A program made the position numbers and the translations under genes. Of a DNA stretch of 64,000 nucleotides, positions 1-11,642 are shown one piece after another. The DNA lies in contig NC_080041.1 in NCBI RefSeq assembly GCF_012489685.1, positions 108,407,760 through 108,471,759 on the forward strand, read 5' to 3'. Position 1 is the first letter of the stretch. Each line of letters begins with the position of its first letter. The notes under the pieces were generated by a model. The model searched no databases. It was not told where the DNA came from and saw only the letters and a list, made by a program, of their open reading frames with translations. This stretch comes from Lotus japonicus. Its lineage: Eukaryota; Streptophyta; Magnoliopsida; Fabales; Fabaceae.

Positions 1-358
1 CAAAAGCTTAAGCTGTTCGGTAAGGGCCACTTTAATGGTTTTATATTATACTCTAACAATCACCAAGGACAAAACTCATCAGAAAGTACTCACAAGGTGC
101 ACTGTTAGGCCAATAAACTTATTCTAGAAAATTGCAGCATGGCACTGACAAAGAATTAGGGTGTGTTTGACTAAATAGCTTAATTAAACTTATTTATAAC
201 TTAATTCGAGAAGATTATTGAAATAAGCTCAAAGTAGCTTATTTTCTTGCACAACATATACGAATGCTGATAATACTATAAGTGATGTCAGAGAAACTAA
301 CCTCAATGTTCTGATTGTAATATACAAATATTCCAGGATCAATGCAGAATTTGACAAA
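1..358. other. 3' flank of the FKBP gene
   Basis: This stretch lies downstream of the stop codon of the minus-strand FKBP gene and should contain its 3' UTR. No separate coding signal is seen. An AGCTTAATTAAACTTAT-like stretch near 178-195 resembles the AGCTTAT-rich MITE at 48.4 kb, but no paired end is visible. Confidence 0.4.
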
Positions 359-3208
359 TCAGTTTGGAATAATCTTCAACAGCTCGATATCAAACAATAG
401 AGTCTTGTCTATCAATCCTTGGTTCCTTAGCACAAAATCCAAGGCTCGTTGGCCCTGCAACACATATTTTCATTGCATCTTCCTCAGAAACAATTCAGAT
501 AGTTGGTAAAAGAAGACTCAACTCTTACCGAAAATGTTGTTGGTCTTGGGCCACCCTTATTGTAATCATTCTCAGGATATCCAAGTTCAGGGGGCACAAT
601 TACCCTGCATCACTGACGAACATAGTGAAATTTGCATTTCTCTCCTTAAACATCTCTCTAGGCAGTATATGAATCCATTGCACATGTGCGTAGGTTTTAA
701 AGCATATTCAGTTTTTAATGGATTAAAAAATGTAAGCAAAAGATTCTGAACTAAATATATAGGATATTATGGTATCATTTGATCCATATAGCTGATCCCG
801 CCTCGTGAGTAAAAGGCTTTGGTTGTTGTTGTATTCTGAACCAAATATTCCAGTGACTCACAATTTCAACCTAGGAAATTCAGGATGTTGTGAAGTGCCC
901 TGAATCCATAGTTAGAATTGAAAGAAGTTCTCAGTCAGCAAAATAAAGTAAGGATGTTGTTAGGTCTCCCAAAATCCTGAGTTAGAATTGATAGAAGCTG
1001 CAGTTCAACAAAAAAAAAGTATTTTGCCTCATGGAATGCCATCACCAACTGTTGGCGTGATATCCATGGTACTTAATGTTATTCATAATACCATTCTTCA
1101 CAAAACACAAAAGTTCAGGCCATTGGATTGGCAGGAAAAAACTTGAACACAACACAACTCAGCCACATAGTATGTGTCAAAGTATTTCTAGAAATATTGA
1201 TGCAGCACCTTCTAATGCCCCCAAGAGCCATGCCTGAAACAGCCTCCTCGAAAGCGGGTATTACCTAAACATTCAAAGCACATAAGAAATCAGTCCTCAG
1301 AGCAAAATAATTATGACCTAGTAGAACCAGTTGGTTTTGAATCTTTTGATTTTGACTTATGCTTTTGTTATCCTATCTTATGATTCGCATCCTACATCAC
1401 TTGTTTCACGCATAGCAGCAGATAATGTGAGCATTATCAGTGAAATAGAGCTCACAACCTATCACAAAATCCTTTCAAGTTGTCAATGAAGAAGTCTCTC
1501 ACCTCTTGTGATCCTATTTTGAATTTGAAGAAGGCCTTGTCATCACCCTGCATGTCAGAAAAAAAACACAATAGGTGTGTTATAATCATTCACTCCTTCA
1601 GTGTCTGGTTAAATGATGCAAAGCATTTCATACCTCAAAGGAACCACCTTTTGTTTTATTTCGGGCTTCAAATATACGGCCGTAATAACCTATGGTGTAG
1701 CCATCCCAGTCTACCTGAATGGAATTTGAAGCCCATAAGTTGCTTCAGTTATCTAATTTGAAGAGAGAACAATAGTATCTAGAAAGGGTTCATTTGGAGA
1801 AATACAGGTTACTCTAATTTTCTTCACTAAAGTTGTCAATTCCGTGCAAAAGATACCCACCCAAAATCATTCCAGAGAGCCAATAAAAGTTTGCTAGTTT
1901 AGTTACACTCTACAGCGCAGGAGAAAAATTGATAAAGACAATGTTTTCATTTTAATTAAGAGCCACTATATCCAAATGTAACTGGCTAAACCTGACTTCT
2001 AACAAATTGATTTTAAAAACAATAAAAGAAATGATCAGTGCCTTACCACTACTGTGTCTCCAATCTTCGGTTTTGGGCCATCCCCTGGTCGTAAGTCCTG
2101 CGTTCTCAATATATGTTATGAACTGTATAAAATAAAAAAGAAGCAGCATGCCTAACCATAAAGTATTTGCAACGTGCAATATCTCACCTTATATTGGAGT
2201 CCTGATTCAGTTTCTACGTAGTCCGGGTATCGCATTTTTGATTTACCGTAGTCCTTCCCTCTAAGCGCTGGCACTGCATGTTCAAATTACACGTCATATT
2301 GCAAGTATGTTTCTTTCTCATTTTTATACTTTCTTCAATCCAATGTAGCTCAACAGCATCATATTTTTGCCAAAAATTAGAATCAAATTCAAGCCTATAT
2401 GCATCATCACCACATAAGACACAAACAAATACATCACTTCGGCACTTCCTTCGTCACAGCATGCATAACATGTTCAATCATTTTCCTCCTCCAATTATAA
2501 ATACGCACACAGTGGCCTTCTTCAGATTACATTCTTATATTCACCATAGCTTACACTTCACAGAACAAATTTCTCTCTGATTTGTGTGGCTCAACAGCAT
2601 CATATTTATGATAAACATAAGATGGAAATTCAAGCCTATTATCACTAAAGGCAAAAACAATAGAGTTACTTCTTTCCACATAGCATGCAGAACATGCTGA
2701 AGCAATCTCCTACTTCCAATTACAACTACACACACTGGTTTTCTTCAAATTACAATTTTATGATAATTCACACTTGACACAAGAATCTATCTCTAGTCTA
2801 CAAATGCAAATTCAGTTGTGACTACAAATTCAGCAAAGGTAAGTAGAAAACTAGAAAAGTGAGAAGCAAGTTTTGGGAGAGAATTAATTACTGTCAGCGA
2901 ATTCAGACGCGAGAGCGATTCTTCCGGCGCTGCACAAGGTTCCGGCGACGATGCCGAGGGAAGAGAGAATCATCTTTCTTCGTTCCAACGATGGCGAGCA
3001 ACAACAACAACTACCAGTACTCTTAGCGTTGCTTTTGGCTGAAAGAAAGCGGTTACTATAGATAGATTAACAAGGAAAGGAAAGTAAAAGCAGTGAGACC
3101 GAACGCACCGGAGAAAGAAGCATCGGAGAATTTGTCGTGCTCCTGAGATTGAGAATGAGATTTGGGGAGGGAAAGAGAAGCAACAGATAACGATGAAATT
3201 GAAGCCAT
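359..3208 (-). CDS. FKBP19: thylakoid-lumen FKBP-type peptidyl-prolyl isomerase, FKBP19-like, nine exons
   Basis: Nine exons join with GT..AG borders: 3208-3109, 3038-2892, 2273-2188, 2097-2047, 1714-1634, 1547-1503, 1264-1209, 604-529 and 454-359. They give 738 nt and 245 residues. Residues 1-52 are a Ser-rich plastid transit peptide. A twin-arginine at 53-54 followed by a hydrophobic stretch and ALA at 75-77 predicts Tat-type import and cleavage in the thylakoid lumen. The FKBP fold fills about 100-245 (DWDGYTIGYYGRIFEA, VIPAFEEAVSGM, PPELGYPEN, LLFDIELLKI). The family's central Trp is Phe here (AFEEAV), so catalysis may be weak; this class is often thought to act as a chaperone or assembly factor. 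Length fits the roughly 250-residue plant family. The start codon is the first ATG before the transit peptide. Expression was not tested, so exon borders are manual predictions. Confidence 0.93.
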
Positions 3209-3309
3209 AACCGTAGCTGCTGTGGAACTTGCTAGATTTCGCACCAATATTCAAGATAACATTTATTATACACCCACCTCGTTTATCAATATGGAAGATG
3301 CAGCGAGAA

Positions 3310-3885
3310 TTTGATCACTTGCGACGGAATATAAATCCGCCACAAAGTTCGTGTCAGAGACTTTGCGACAGCAAATAAATCGTCACAAATATGTCAAGGC
3401 GTTTGCGACGAAAATACCATCCGTCAAAAAAATCCTTGTGAGTGGGATAAATTTAGCGACGGACTAGAAGTTGAGTAGGGAGAAATAAGTGAGAAATAGA
3501 GTGAATTTAAGAAGTTGTTTGGTATGATAAAAGAAAGATATGATAAATAATGAGGTGGAAGCTAGAGAAAAAATTAACTTCTTATTCATTTTTTTTAAAG
3601 TAAGAAAGTGGCGGTATAAAACCGGAGAGACCCCGTAAAGGGGTGGGCCCCACTTATGCAGCTCTCTCTCTCACCAAACAAGGTAACTTCTCGCACCCTC
3701 CCCTATCTTTTTTCCTCTCATCTCTTTCTACCCTAATTCACTCCTACCAAACACAATGTTAGAGAGGTATTCACTTCGCCGCAAATTCCATCACATAGTT
3801 TCTGTCAGTAATATTAGACGACGAATGTGGTTTTTGTAAATCTATGATAGAATTGGCGACGGATATATTTCCGTCGCAAACATTC
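3310..3885. mobile_element. remnant DNA transposon with GCGACGG subterminal motifs, interrupted by a MITE
   Basis: The motif GCGACGG or its complement CCGTCGC, with variants, recurs at about 3322, 3364, 3401, 3455, 3851 and 3870, as in subterminal repeats of CACTA or Mutator-type elements. Between about 3512 and 3762 lies a shorter unit with facing ends (GTTGTTTGGTATGA and the complement of TGTGTTTGGTAGGA). No CACTA terminus or clean TSD was found. The element lies in the spacer between two divergent genes. Confidence 0.45.
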
Positions 3886-4749
3886 CCATGTTTGTAAATT
3901 AATTTAAACTAACTTTTTTGGTAGATTGTTTTATTTTTTACATTATTTTCTTAAAAAGAACCCAATTAGTACATGGTTGAATCTTCCTAATAGTCATAGT
4001 TATGTGATCACTTAAAAAATTCACATGAGAATGTTTTAATCTAGACTATTCGTGATTAGATCTAACATTTGCGATTTATTCTCACATTTCTCAAAAGATA
4101 TATCTCATAGATATAGATTAGATATACTTATATGTAATAATTGTTTTGGTATTTTAACTTTTTTGAAAGTGGTATAATATATTTGTTATATGTAAAAATA
4201 ATAATTTAATTTAATTTATAATTTAAAAAATTGCCTCACTTTGTTATTAATAATTGAAATTGAAGATTTCAAAAAAAAAATAACTAAAATTGAAAAGTTT
4301 TACAATTAGCTGTAAATATAAAAAATTATTAACAACTAATTAGTATTATTATTAATGTAAAGGTCAAGTCAATTTTAATTATTATTATAATTATATCATA
4401 TTATTACAATTCCTATTGTTATAATTATTTAAATTTTTTTCTAAAGTTGTGATCAATAATTAAAATTTAAATATGAAAAACTGAATTTTTTACAATTAAT
4501 AATTAATATAATGTATAATATAAATATTATTAAGAACTAATTAATATTGTTATATGTATAAATCAAGTAAGTGAAGTTTACTTGATTGTTAGATGGCGGC
4601 TATGCTGAGAAAGAAAGCTATCGTGAATTTCCCATATTACCCCTTTGTCACCCTCGTTTGTGCTGCCGAGTGAGTGGCTTTTGGGTCAACCCAAAAGGTG
4701 CCACCAACTTTGTGTCTACCAAACCAAACCAAACCAACTCTCACTCTCT
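3886..4749. other. AT-rich spacer
   Basis: Very AT-rich DNA, apart from a more mixed stretch from about 4590 that leads into the transaldolase promoter. No gene or clear element was seen. Confidence 0.4.
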
Positions 4750-4758
4750 TATATAAAA
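4750..4758 (+). promoter_or_regulatory. candidate TATA box of the transaldolase gene
   Basis: TATATAAAA lies 89-97 nt upstream of the transaldolase ATG, leaving a plausible 5' UTR of about 60 nt. The call rests on sequence and spacing only. Confidence 0.5.
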
Positions 4759-4846
4759 TTGATGAAATTAAACCAACTCTCACTCTCACCAACACCAACC
4801 AGCCACCACCAAACACCGCATCGCATCGCTGACTTCGAATTTTCCG

Positions 4847-7801
4847 ATGGCTTCCATTTCAAAGCTCACAACGCCAACACCAAACCCAGCCTTATCACAA
4901 TCGCTTCGAACCCGATCTTCTCAGAACTGCTTCCTCGCTTTCCAGCTACCTTCCTCAACCAATTTCAAAACCAACCTCTCCGCTTCCTTCTTTGCCCCTC
5001 GCTCCCACCCTCTTCAAAACACTTTGCGGTAAGTCCTCCCTCTCTCTCTCTCTCTCTCTCTCTGTGATCGCTGTTTCTTGCATGTTTTCATTTCGTTTTG
5101 TGATCTCACATCTCATGCTGATGCAGTATTGATTGTAATTGGTTGTTTTTATTTTATTTTATTTATTTATTTACCTGTTTTAGTTGATAAGAACTGTGAT
5201 TGTTTTCGTTACTATCGATGCCTCTTGTTAGGGCGTGTTTGGTTGGTTGAGACTTGAGTAGCTGAAAGTTGGTGGGTGAAAAATTAAAGCACATGTTACA
5301 AATTTTGAATACTAGTTGTAGGAAAGTTGATTGTTAGGGAAACATGTTCTGATTTTGATTTTGACTTGTTTTTTTTTTTTTGTTTTAGCTAGAAGTGATT
5401 CTCATTTCAAAATTTTGCTTCTAGATTATTGTTTTCTGCTATGCTATTGCTAAGCTTCGCGTAGTTGTGTTACTATGAATTCGGATTTATGGTAGCCTTA
5501 TTCGTGCTAGCATATTGTATAGGTAGTATAAATTTCAGTGTATGGATATGTTGACTGCATGGTGAACCCGTTAATGATTTATTGAAACTAAGCTCTTGTT
5601 ATTGACTGATGAGTATGAGGTTTTGTTTTTGTTTTTTACATGGCATTAATAGGGAGGTAACGGTTTTTATGGTTGTTGTGTCTGTGCAGGATTAGATGCT
5701 CCCAAACAGGTGGAAATGGAAGTCCTGCAAAGAGGACAACACTTCATGATCTTTATGAGAAAGAAGGGCAGAGTCCATGGTATGATAATCTCTGCCGACC
5801 CGTTACGGATCTGATTCCTCTTATTGAGAGTGGTGTTAGAGGAGTCACTAGCAACCCTGCGGTAATAATATTTTCTTTTTAGTTAGCATTATCCATGTGT
5901 GAAGATGATTATCCTGGGAACAATGATGCAGAAATTAATACAGATTACATACGTTCCAAACATTGTTTTGAGTTGTAACTTTTACTTTTATATAATATTG
6001 GAAGTTGTTACTCTAACAAGCTGTCTGTATGTGATTGCAGATCTTTCAGAAAGCTATCTCTACTTCAAATGCTTACAATGATCAGTTCAGGTACTATCAA
6101 TATCTTTTACTAACCCTGAAATTTCTTCTTTTGCAAACTTGAAAAGCAGTATAGTGGACAGTGGACTGAACTGTCTATTCATCCTGACACGGGTCATGGT
6201 TGTCTATCTGTAGTGTGTATATTCAGTGTATTACTGTTTAGCAATGCTTGTCTCTTAATGAAGTATGTTTATAGCTGAAGATATTTCCTCTCCAGCTTTT
6301 GTAGCTAATGACATACTACTTAATCCTCCAGGGAACTTGTGCAAGCAGGGAAAGACATTGAGAGTGCATATTGGGAACTTGTAGTGAAAGACATTCAAGA
6401 TGCTTGCAAACTATTTGAATCAATCTATGATGAAACAGATGGTTCTGATGGCTATGTTTCTGTTGAAGTTTCTCCTAGGCTCGCTGATGATACCGAAGGA
6501 ACCATAGAAGCTGCAAAATGGCTCCATAAAGTGGTTGCTCGCCCCAATGCGTATATTAAGATACCAGCTACTGCTGCATGTGTCCCTTCAATTAAGGAAG
6601 TTATTGCTAATGGGATAAGTGTGAATGTGACTGTAAGTTTGTGCTACATCCTTTCATATGTTCTCCAAATTAAAAAAATCAATATCATTTTGTGTTATTG
6701 TATGATATTCTAGGTTATGTTTTTAGCTACTTGATAAGTAATCCTAGATGTTGCCAGTCAACACAGCATTAATGGGTTAGTAAGCTTATGCTGATTATAA
6801 GTGAGGAAGGTTGTATTAGGAAGTTGAGAAGCTCATATTCTCTTTTACTATGTCATCTGACTTGATCTCTATTACTATTTACTGGTGTCTGAATATATGT
6901 TTCTGGTACTTGTATCCCCAGCTGATATTCTCTCTTGAAAGATATGAAGCTGTAATTGATGCTTACATTGAAGGTCTTGAGGCATCTGGGCTAAATGACC
7001 TCTCCAGAGTCACCAGTGTTGCCTCTTTCTTTGTCAGTCGTGTAGACACTCTCATTGACAAGATCCTTGAGAAAATTGGCACACCAGAGGCCCTTAATCT
7101 ACGTGGCAAGGTAACTGCTCATAGTTTGCCAATTCTGATTTATTACACCTCTAGATATCAAATATGCTCTGGTCATGACGCATTATATTTTATAGGCAGC
7201 AGTAGCCCAAGCAGCTCTGGCTTACCAGCTCTACCAAAGGAAATTTTCTGGTCCAAGGTGGGAAGCTCTAGTTAAAAAAGGGGCCAAGAAGCAAAGGCTG
7301 CTCTGGGCCTCCACCAGTGTCAAGAATCCTGCCTATCCTGACACCTTATATGTTGCTCCTCTTATTGGACCTGACACGGTAAGCTGTCGTATTTTTCACA
7401 TGTTCCATCTGTTGCAGTTATCAATGGAGTTGATCTTAAGGAACTAGTATTTGGCCTTGCCTGTTTTTTAAACACTTGGAAATAAAATGTTTCCTAATCT
7501 TTGAGCTTGAGGATATGTTTGTTGTGTCTCATAGCATTACCTTCTTACTTCACAGGTTTCAACCATGCCGGACCAAGCGCTTCAAGCGTTTATCGATCAT
7601 GGTACTGTATCCAGGACAATAGACTCAAATGCATCTGAAGCTGAAGGAATATACAACGCTCTCCAGAAAGTGGGTGTTGACTGGAGCTTTGTTGGTTCCC
7701 AGCTTGAACTTGAAGGAGTGGAATCATTTAAGAAGAGCTTTGATAGCCTCCTGGATTCCCTGCAAGAGAAAGCTAACTCTCTTAAGTTGGTCAGTCTCTG
7801 A
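4847..7801 (+). CDS. TRA2: plastid transaldolase, seven exons
   Basis: Exons 4847-5028, 5690-5861, 6041-6090, 6332-6632, 6922-7110, 7196-7378 and 7556-7801 give 1323 nt and 440 residues, matching the roughly 440-residue plant family. Residues 1 to about 70 are a Ser/Thr-rich transit peptide. The barrel begins near [16 protein letters not shown] and carries [10 protein letters not shown]. The Schiff-base lysine is K211 in AYIKIPAT, and [18 protein letters not shown] and [15 protein letters not shown] follow. Transaldolase moves a dihydroxyacetone unit between sedoheptulose-7-phosphate plus glyceraldehyde-3-phosphate and erythrose-4-phosphate plus fructose-6-phosphate, in the non-oxidative pentose phosphate pathway. 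It runs divergently from the FKBP gene. A possible donor GTGGGA at about 7258 was not used, because the frame and the conserved [19 protein letters not shown] run straight through it. Confidence 0.95.
5041..5063. repeat. (CT)n microsatellite in intron 1 of the transaldolase gene
   Basis: About 11 CT units start a few bases inside the donor site of the first intron. Confidence 0.9.
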
Positions 7802-7851
7802 AGTGAGAATGTTATAGTGAGTAATGTTTTATATGGTGCCATTTATGGATT

Positions 7852-7857
7852 AATAAA
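7852..7857 (+). terminator. candidate poly(A) signal of the transaldolase gene
   Basis: AATAAA lies 51 nt past the stop codon on the sense strand. Plant signals are loose, so this is only a candidate. Confidence 0.4.
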
Positions 7858-8030
7858 AGACATTGGCTGTGAGTTATGTCATAAGTGTGGTGCCATTCAT
7901 GGGATCATTTAAACGATGGTGAAACATTATAAATTGGACATTGTCCGCTTCGAAGCGTTTTGTTTCGTCCCATATATCATTATGCGGTTTTAGAAGAAGC
8001 GTTGTGTTTCAAATATTGTACTTTAGTTTA

Positions 8031-8747
8031 AGTAATATTGAGGAAGGATCGAAATACATCACTCTAACTCTTGCACTGGTACACTTATTTTCAACCGTTG
8101 ATGTGTTCAAATCTAATGGTTCTAAAATTTTAAAATTAGAGAATTGATTGCTCTAATACTAATACTTGGTTTAGACTACTGATTCATTTGTGCTTTGTCT
8201 CCCTCCAGGCATATCTTTTTCTTTTTTAGAATTGCTTTATTTTTTAAACAATAAGCTGCTCCAACTAGCTTTTTGAACCATCTTCGTGTGTTCTGTATTT
8301 TTTTTAATTGTCTCATTTTTTATTTATAATATGCTTGCTCCAACAAGCTACATTGTGATTGTTGCCCCTTTATGACCTTGTCTCTTGATTCTGGTTTCAA
8401 CACTAGATTTTTAGAAAATTACCAGTGTAGCAATTAGAACCCTTCTCAAAATGAAAACCACAATGAACAATCATTTAGTAAGATTGTTTCATCAACGGTG
8501 AGTATGTATAAGTATAACAGTAGTTGGAGGGTGTGTGACAGAATCCGATGTTGTGGAGATTACAGAATGACTCAAGAGGCAAAGTAAGAGGATGTTTAAG
8601 TTACGAGAAAATAGGCTGCATATCATGTGATTCACTAATTCTAAATTTTTGGAATCATTAGATTTAACCGACATGAAAGTTGAACATAAGTGTACCAGTG
8701 TAAGAATTAGAGTTGTATAATTTGATCCTCCCTCATATACCATTACT
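8031..8747. mobile_element. inverted-repeat (foldback) element, about 0.72 kb
   Basis: The left arm (8031-8150) and right arm (8628-8747) are inverted copies that share, for example, AGTAAT..GAGG.AGGATC at the outer ends and ACTGGTACACTTAT inside. They flank about 480 bp of unique AT-rich DNA with no ORF of note. Superfamily is not clear and no firm TSD is visible. Confidence 0.65.
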
Positions 8748-9070
8748 AAATTTCATATAATACAAACAAAATGGTGAAAATAGGGAATGATCAACCTTAT
8801 ACCCTTGGTTTTATGGTCGAATCAACCTTATACAGTTATACTCTAGTTTTTTTTTTTTTTTTGGTCAACTTCTTTTTGGTTGTTTATACCTAGTCTCTCA
8901 AATTTTTGTCTCTCGTGTTACTGGATTGGGCTCCTCCCTGGGCTTGTTGTCTTAATTTGGTTCAGCTGCATGTACTTGACTAAAAAAAGTTAAGAGATGT
9001 TATTGCCACCCCAATCATGGTAAGGTGGATCAACTAAAATAAAGATCCACCACGTAAATTTGATAGGTTC
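8748..9070. other. spacer without recognised features
   Basis: Contains a poly-T run near 8850-8862. Nothing else was recognised. Confidence 0.35.
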
Positions 9071-9180
9071 CTGAAGGTTAGCTCAAGTGGTAAGAAGTAG
9101 GGAACATAAGAATTTGAGAGGGTGAAGGGTGAAGGATTCGAACCTGAGGAGAACTAATTTACTAACAACTAACAAAAAAA
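9071..9180 (+). repeat. SINE fragment, tRNA-related
   Basis: An A-box-like GTTAGCTCAAGTGGTAAG and a B-box-like GATTCGAACC about 60 bp later match pol III promoter spacing. The copy ends in ACTAACAACTAAC followed by A-rich DNA. The same tail is shared with the copies at 10225 and 26655. No clear TSD was found. Confidence 0.6.
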
Positions 9181-10208
9181 TTCAAAATTAAATAACTCCA
9201 ATTTACTCAGTGACCCCTTTCTTCAACCTCCTTGTTCTTCTCCGACTTCCACTATCACGATGCATTGCACACGTCGTCCTCCTCAACAGCGAGGTCATGC
9301 CTCTCCATCGAACCTCATCATTGCACCAGAGGTCATGCCTTTCCACCTCCTCCTTCGATCTTTCCTTAATTCCTTCTTTGGTATATTCTCTTTCCCACCT
9401 AGCCATTTCACCATTTGTAGAATGGATATCACCCAACAGTTGTGTGACCAGCTTGCGATTGATACAAGGTAGGATGGAGGAGCTAATCAAACTTGCTGAA
9501 CTTTAAATACATTGAAGATGTGTATTTTTGTGTTTAGTAGTGGGGTCATGCATTTTATTGTGTTGCCTTCAAGCCTTGGAATCATGAGGTGATGCACTCA
9601 GGGTTGTGATTTTGTTGTTGTCTTGAGTAAATTAGTGAATAGGTTGTAATTCTTAATGTCTAATCTTCCCCACCCTTTTTCCAATTTGAGTGTGATCACA
9701 TGTATGGAAGGGGAGACCTTCGATTGGGTCCAAGGCGGCTGGTAAGTTCATCAAGCTTTAGAAATTAAAAAATCCATCAAGTTTTCATGTTCTGTCCCTC
9801 CTTACTCCCTCGATCTCAGTCTCTTTCTCATTTCCCCTTTTTCTCATCTTAAATTGTTCTTAGTTTGGTCATTCTAGTCAATCAGCTTAACGATCACTCG
9901 TGTAATTATTTAGGTCGACCATGACAATTATATGGTAGGCCATGTCATCGTTTGAACTGACCAGACCAATCGTAAAAGTGAAAATCTTCATAGTTTTTTT
10001 TTTTTTTCTTCATGAAAATCTTCATAGTAGTTATAAGTAGTTTGATTCCGAATTTCTTAGAAGAAGCCTGACATTTAGGATTCTATAAAAATATTACTAA
10101 ATTCCTTTTATGACAGTTGATGTAAGGTTTTTTAAAAAAATTGAAGCCACTTTTTTCCGAGTAACAGTTCTTGTTGTTCTCACATTGCGATGAAAAAATA
10201 AGTAAATT
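9181..10208. other. spacer without a supported gene
   Basis: Short overlapping ORFs on both strands around 9203-9506 are Ser/Leu-rich and show no recognised domain. A poly-T run is at about 9996-10007. Nothing else was recognised. Confidence 0.35.
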
Positions 10209-10224
10209 AGTTCAATATTTATGT

Positions 10225-11024
10225 GTGCCCGAAGGATAACTCAAGTGGTAGGAGCTAGGGACATAAATATTGGGTGGGCTAAAATGGGTGTTCGCGGATT
10301 GGATTGGATCGGTTTTAAGGAGAAAAACCATCCGATCCGATCTTATCGGTTTTATGATTTTGTCATCAAATGGATTTTTTACTAAATTCAAATCCGAACC
10401 AATCTATAGCGGTTTGGATTGGATTGGATTGTTCGGTTTTTGTTTCACTTTTTTACACTTTGAAATTGTGTTGTATAAATTTTAAAAATATATAATATAT
10501 GATAAATACAACGATACATAATTTATAACATTAATATAACATTCATAAATTATAACATAGTCAACATATTTTTAAATTATGATTATAATTGTTTACTTTG
10601 ATGCATGTATATAGTTCAAATAATTACTTGAACTTTTTTTATTAAAACGTAATTTTATAAATAAGAATGTGTGGTATAATCAATATATATACAATAAATA
10701 TGTTCTATGTAAGTGTAAATGGAATGATATATGTATAACTAAGAGTATACATATATGTGTGTGTTCGGTTTTGATTGGATTGGTTCGGTTTTAGAAATCA
10801 AATCCGAAATCCGATCCGATCCAATAAATAATTTCGATTTTTTCAATTTTCAGTCCGCTCGGTTTTCGGTTTGATTGGATTTCGATTTTTTTGGATCGGT
10901 TTGTCAGTTTTGTTTGGATTGGTTCGGTTATGAACACCCCTAGGGTAAAGGGTTCCGGGTTCGAACCCGGAGGAGGGATTAATTTACTAACATTTATAAC
11001 AACTAACATTTCTCTATAAAAAAA
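10225..11024 (+). mobile_element. SINE with 16-bp TSD, split by a nested hAT-like element
   Basis: AGTTCAATATTTATGT occurs at 10209-10224 and again at 11025-11040, flanking the unit as a perfect TSD. The SINE's left part (10225 to about 10283) has the A-box-like GATAACTCAAGTGGTAGGAG. The right part (about 10943-11024) has the B box GGGTTCGAACCCGG, the family tail ACAACTAACATTTCTC and an A-rich end. Without the insert the SINE is about 140 bp. Both boxes match tRNA-derived pol III promoters. Confidence 0.85.
10284..10942. mobile_element. hAT-like non-autonomous element nested in the SINE
   Basis: The ends face each other: the left begins ATGGGTGTTCGCGG and the right, read on the other strand, TAGGGGTGTTCATAACC. 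Flanks GGGCTAAA and GGGTAAAG may be a decayed 8-bp TSD. The outer ~150 bp on both sides are rich in GGATTGGATTGG and GGTTCGGTTT motifs. There is no transposase. The TIR style matches the hAT unit at 37467, which has TAGGGGTGCAC ends. Confidence 0.7.
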
Positions 11025-11132
11025 AGTTCAATATTTATGTTCAGAAGACCTACATAAAATTTCATTTTTTCCATAAGAAGTCTCTAATTTTCAAATTAGA
11101 TGCAGCTAAAGGTACAGTTGCATAAATTTATA

Positions 11133-11642
11133 TGTCGTGAATTCAAGTCTGAGTTGAGTCTCATATTATTTAAATGTGTGTGATGTGACCCATAAACTCA
11201 ATGCCTTAAGATTTTAGATAAAGATGTAGTGTCCATATTTTTTTAGTGGTCTTTGGTGTTAGCTTATGGACTCTCTCTGTCTCCCCAACAAGTGATATTA
11301 TAGCTAATGGTTGGTGCAACTATGACGACGGCTCCTTCCTATTGGTGTGACTAGTTGACGTGTCTCGTAGACGAGGTGAAGCGAACAACAATGCAAGTGT
11401 GGATAGCTTCCACCGAGGGGAGCATGATAATGTGGTAGTGACTCACACTTGAGGAGGAGAATGTTGTGATTTCAAGAGTGAGTTGAGTCCCACATTGATT
11501 AAATATAGGTGATGTGAAGACTTTATAAAAGGTGTGTGACCCATAAATTCAATTCCTTAAATTTTTTGGTAAAAATGTGGTGTCCAAATTCTTTTGAGTG
11601 ATCTTCAATGTTGGTTCATAGACTCCCCCTATCTACCCAACA
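11133..11642 (+). mobile_element. TRIM (terminal-repeat retrotransposon in miniature)
   Basis: Direct repeats 11133-11290 and 11462-11642 both start TGT.GTGA and end in CCCAACA-type sequence. They share GAGTTGAGTC and GTGACCCATAAA. After the first repeat, AGTGATATTATAGC resembles a degenerate initiator-Met primer-binding site. GAGGAGGAGAA before the second repeat is a polypurine tract. Flanks TTATA and TTATG suggest a 5-bp TSD with one mismatch. The internal region is only 171 bp and has no coding capacity. Confidence 0.75.

Noticed and set aside
3310..3885. Complete CACTA transposon
   Set aside because: Subterminal-type motifs are present, but no CACTA ends or 3-bp TSD were found, so it is called only a remnant.
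9203..9506. Overlapping ORFs of 95, 98 and 70 residues
   Set aside because: Mutually overlapping frames on both strands with no domain; chance ORFs in a pyrimidine-rich segment.
10225..11024. tRNA gene
   Set aside because: A and B boxes are present, but there is no cloverleaf and the unit has a SINE tail and TSD.
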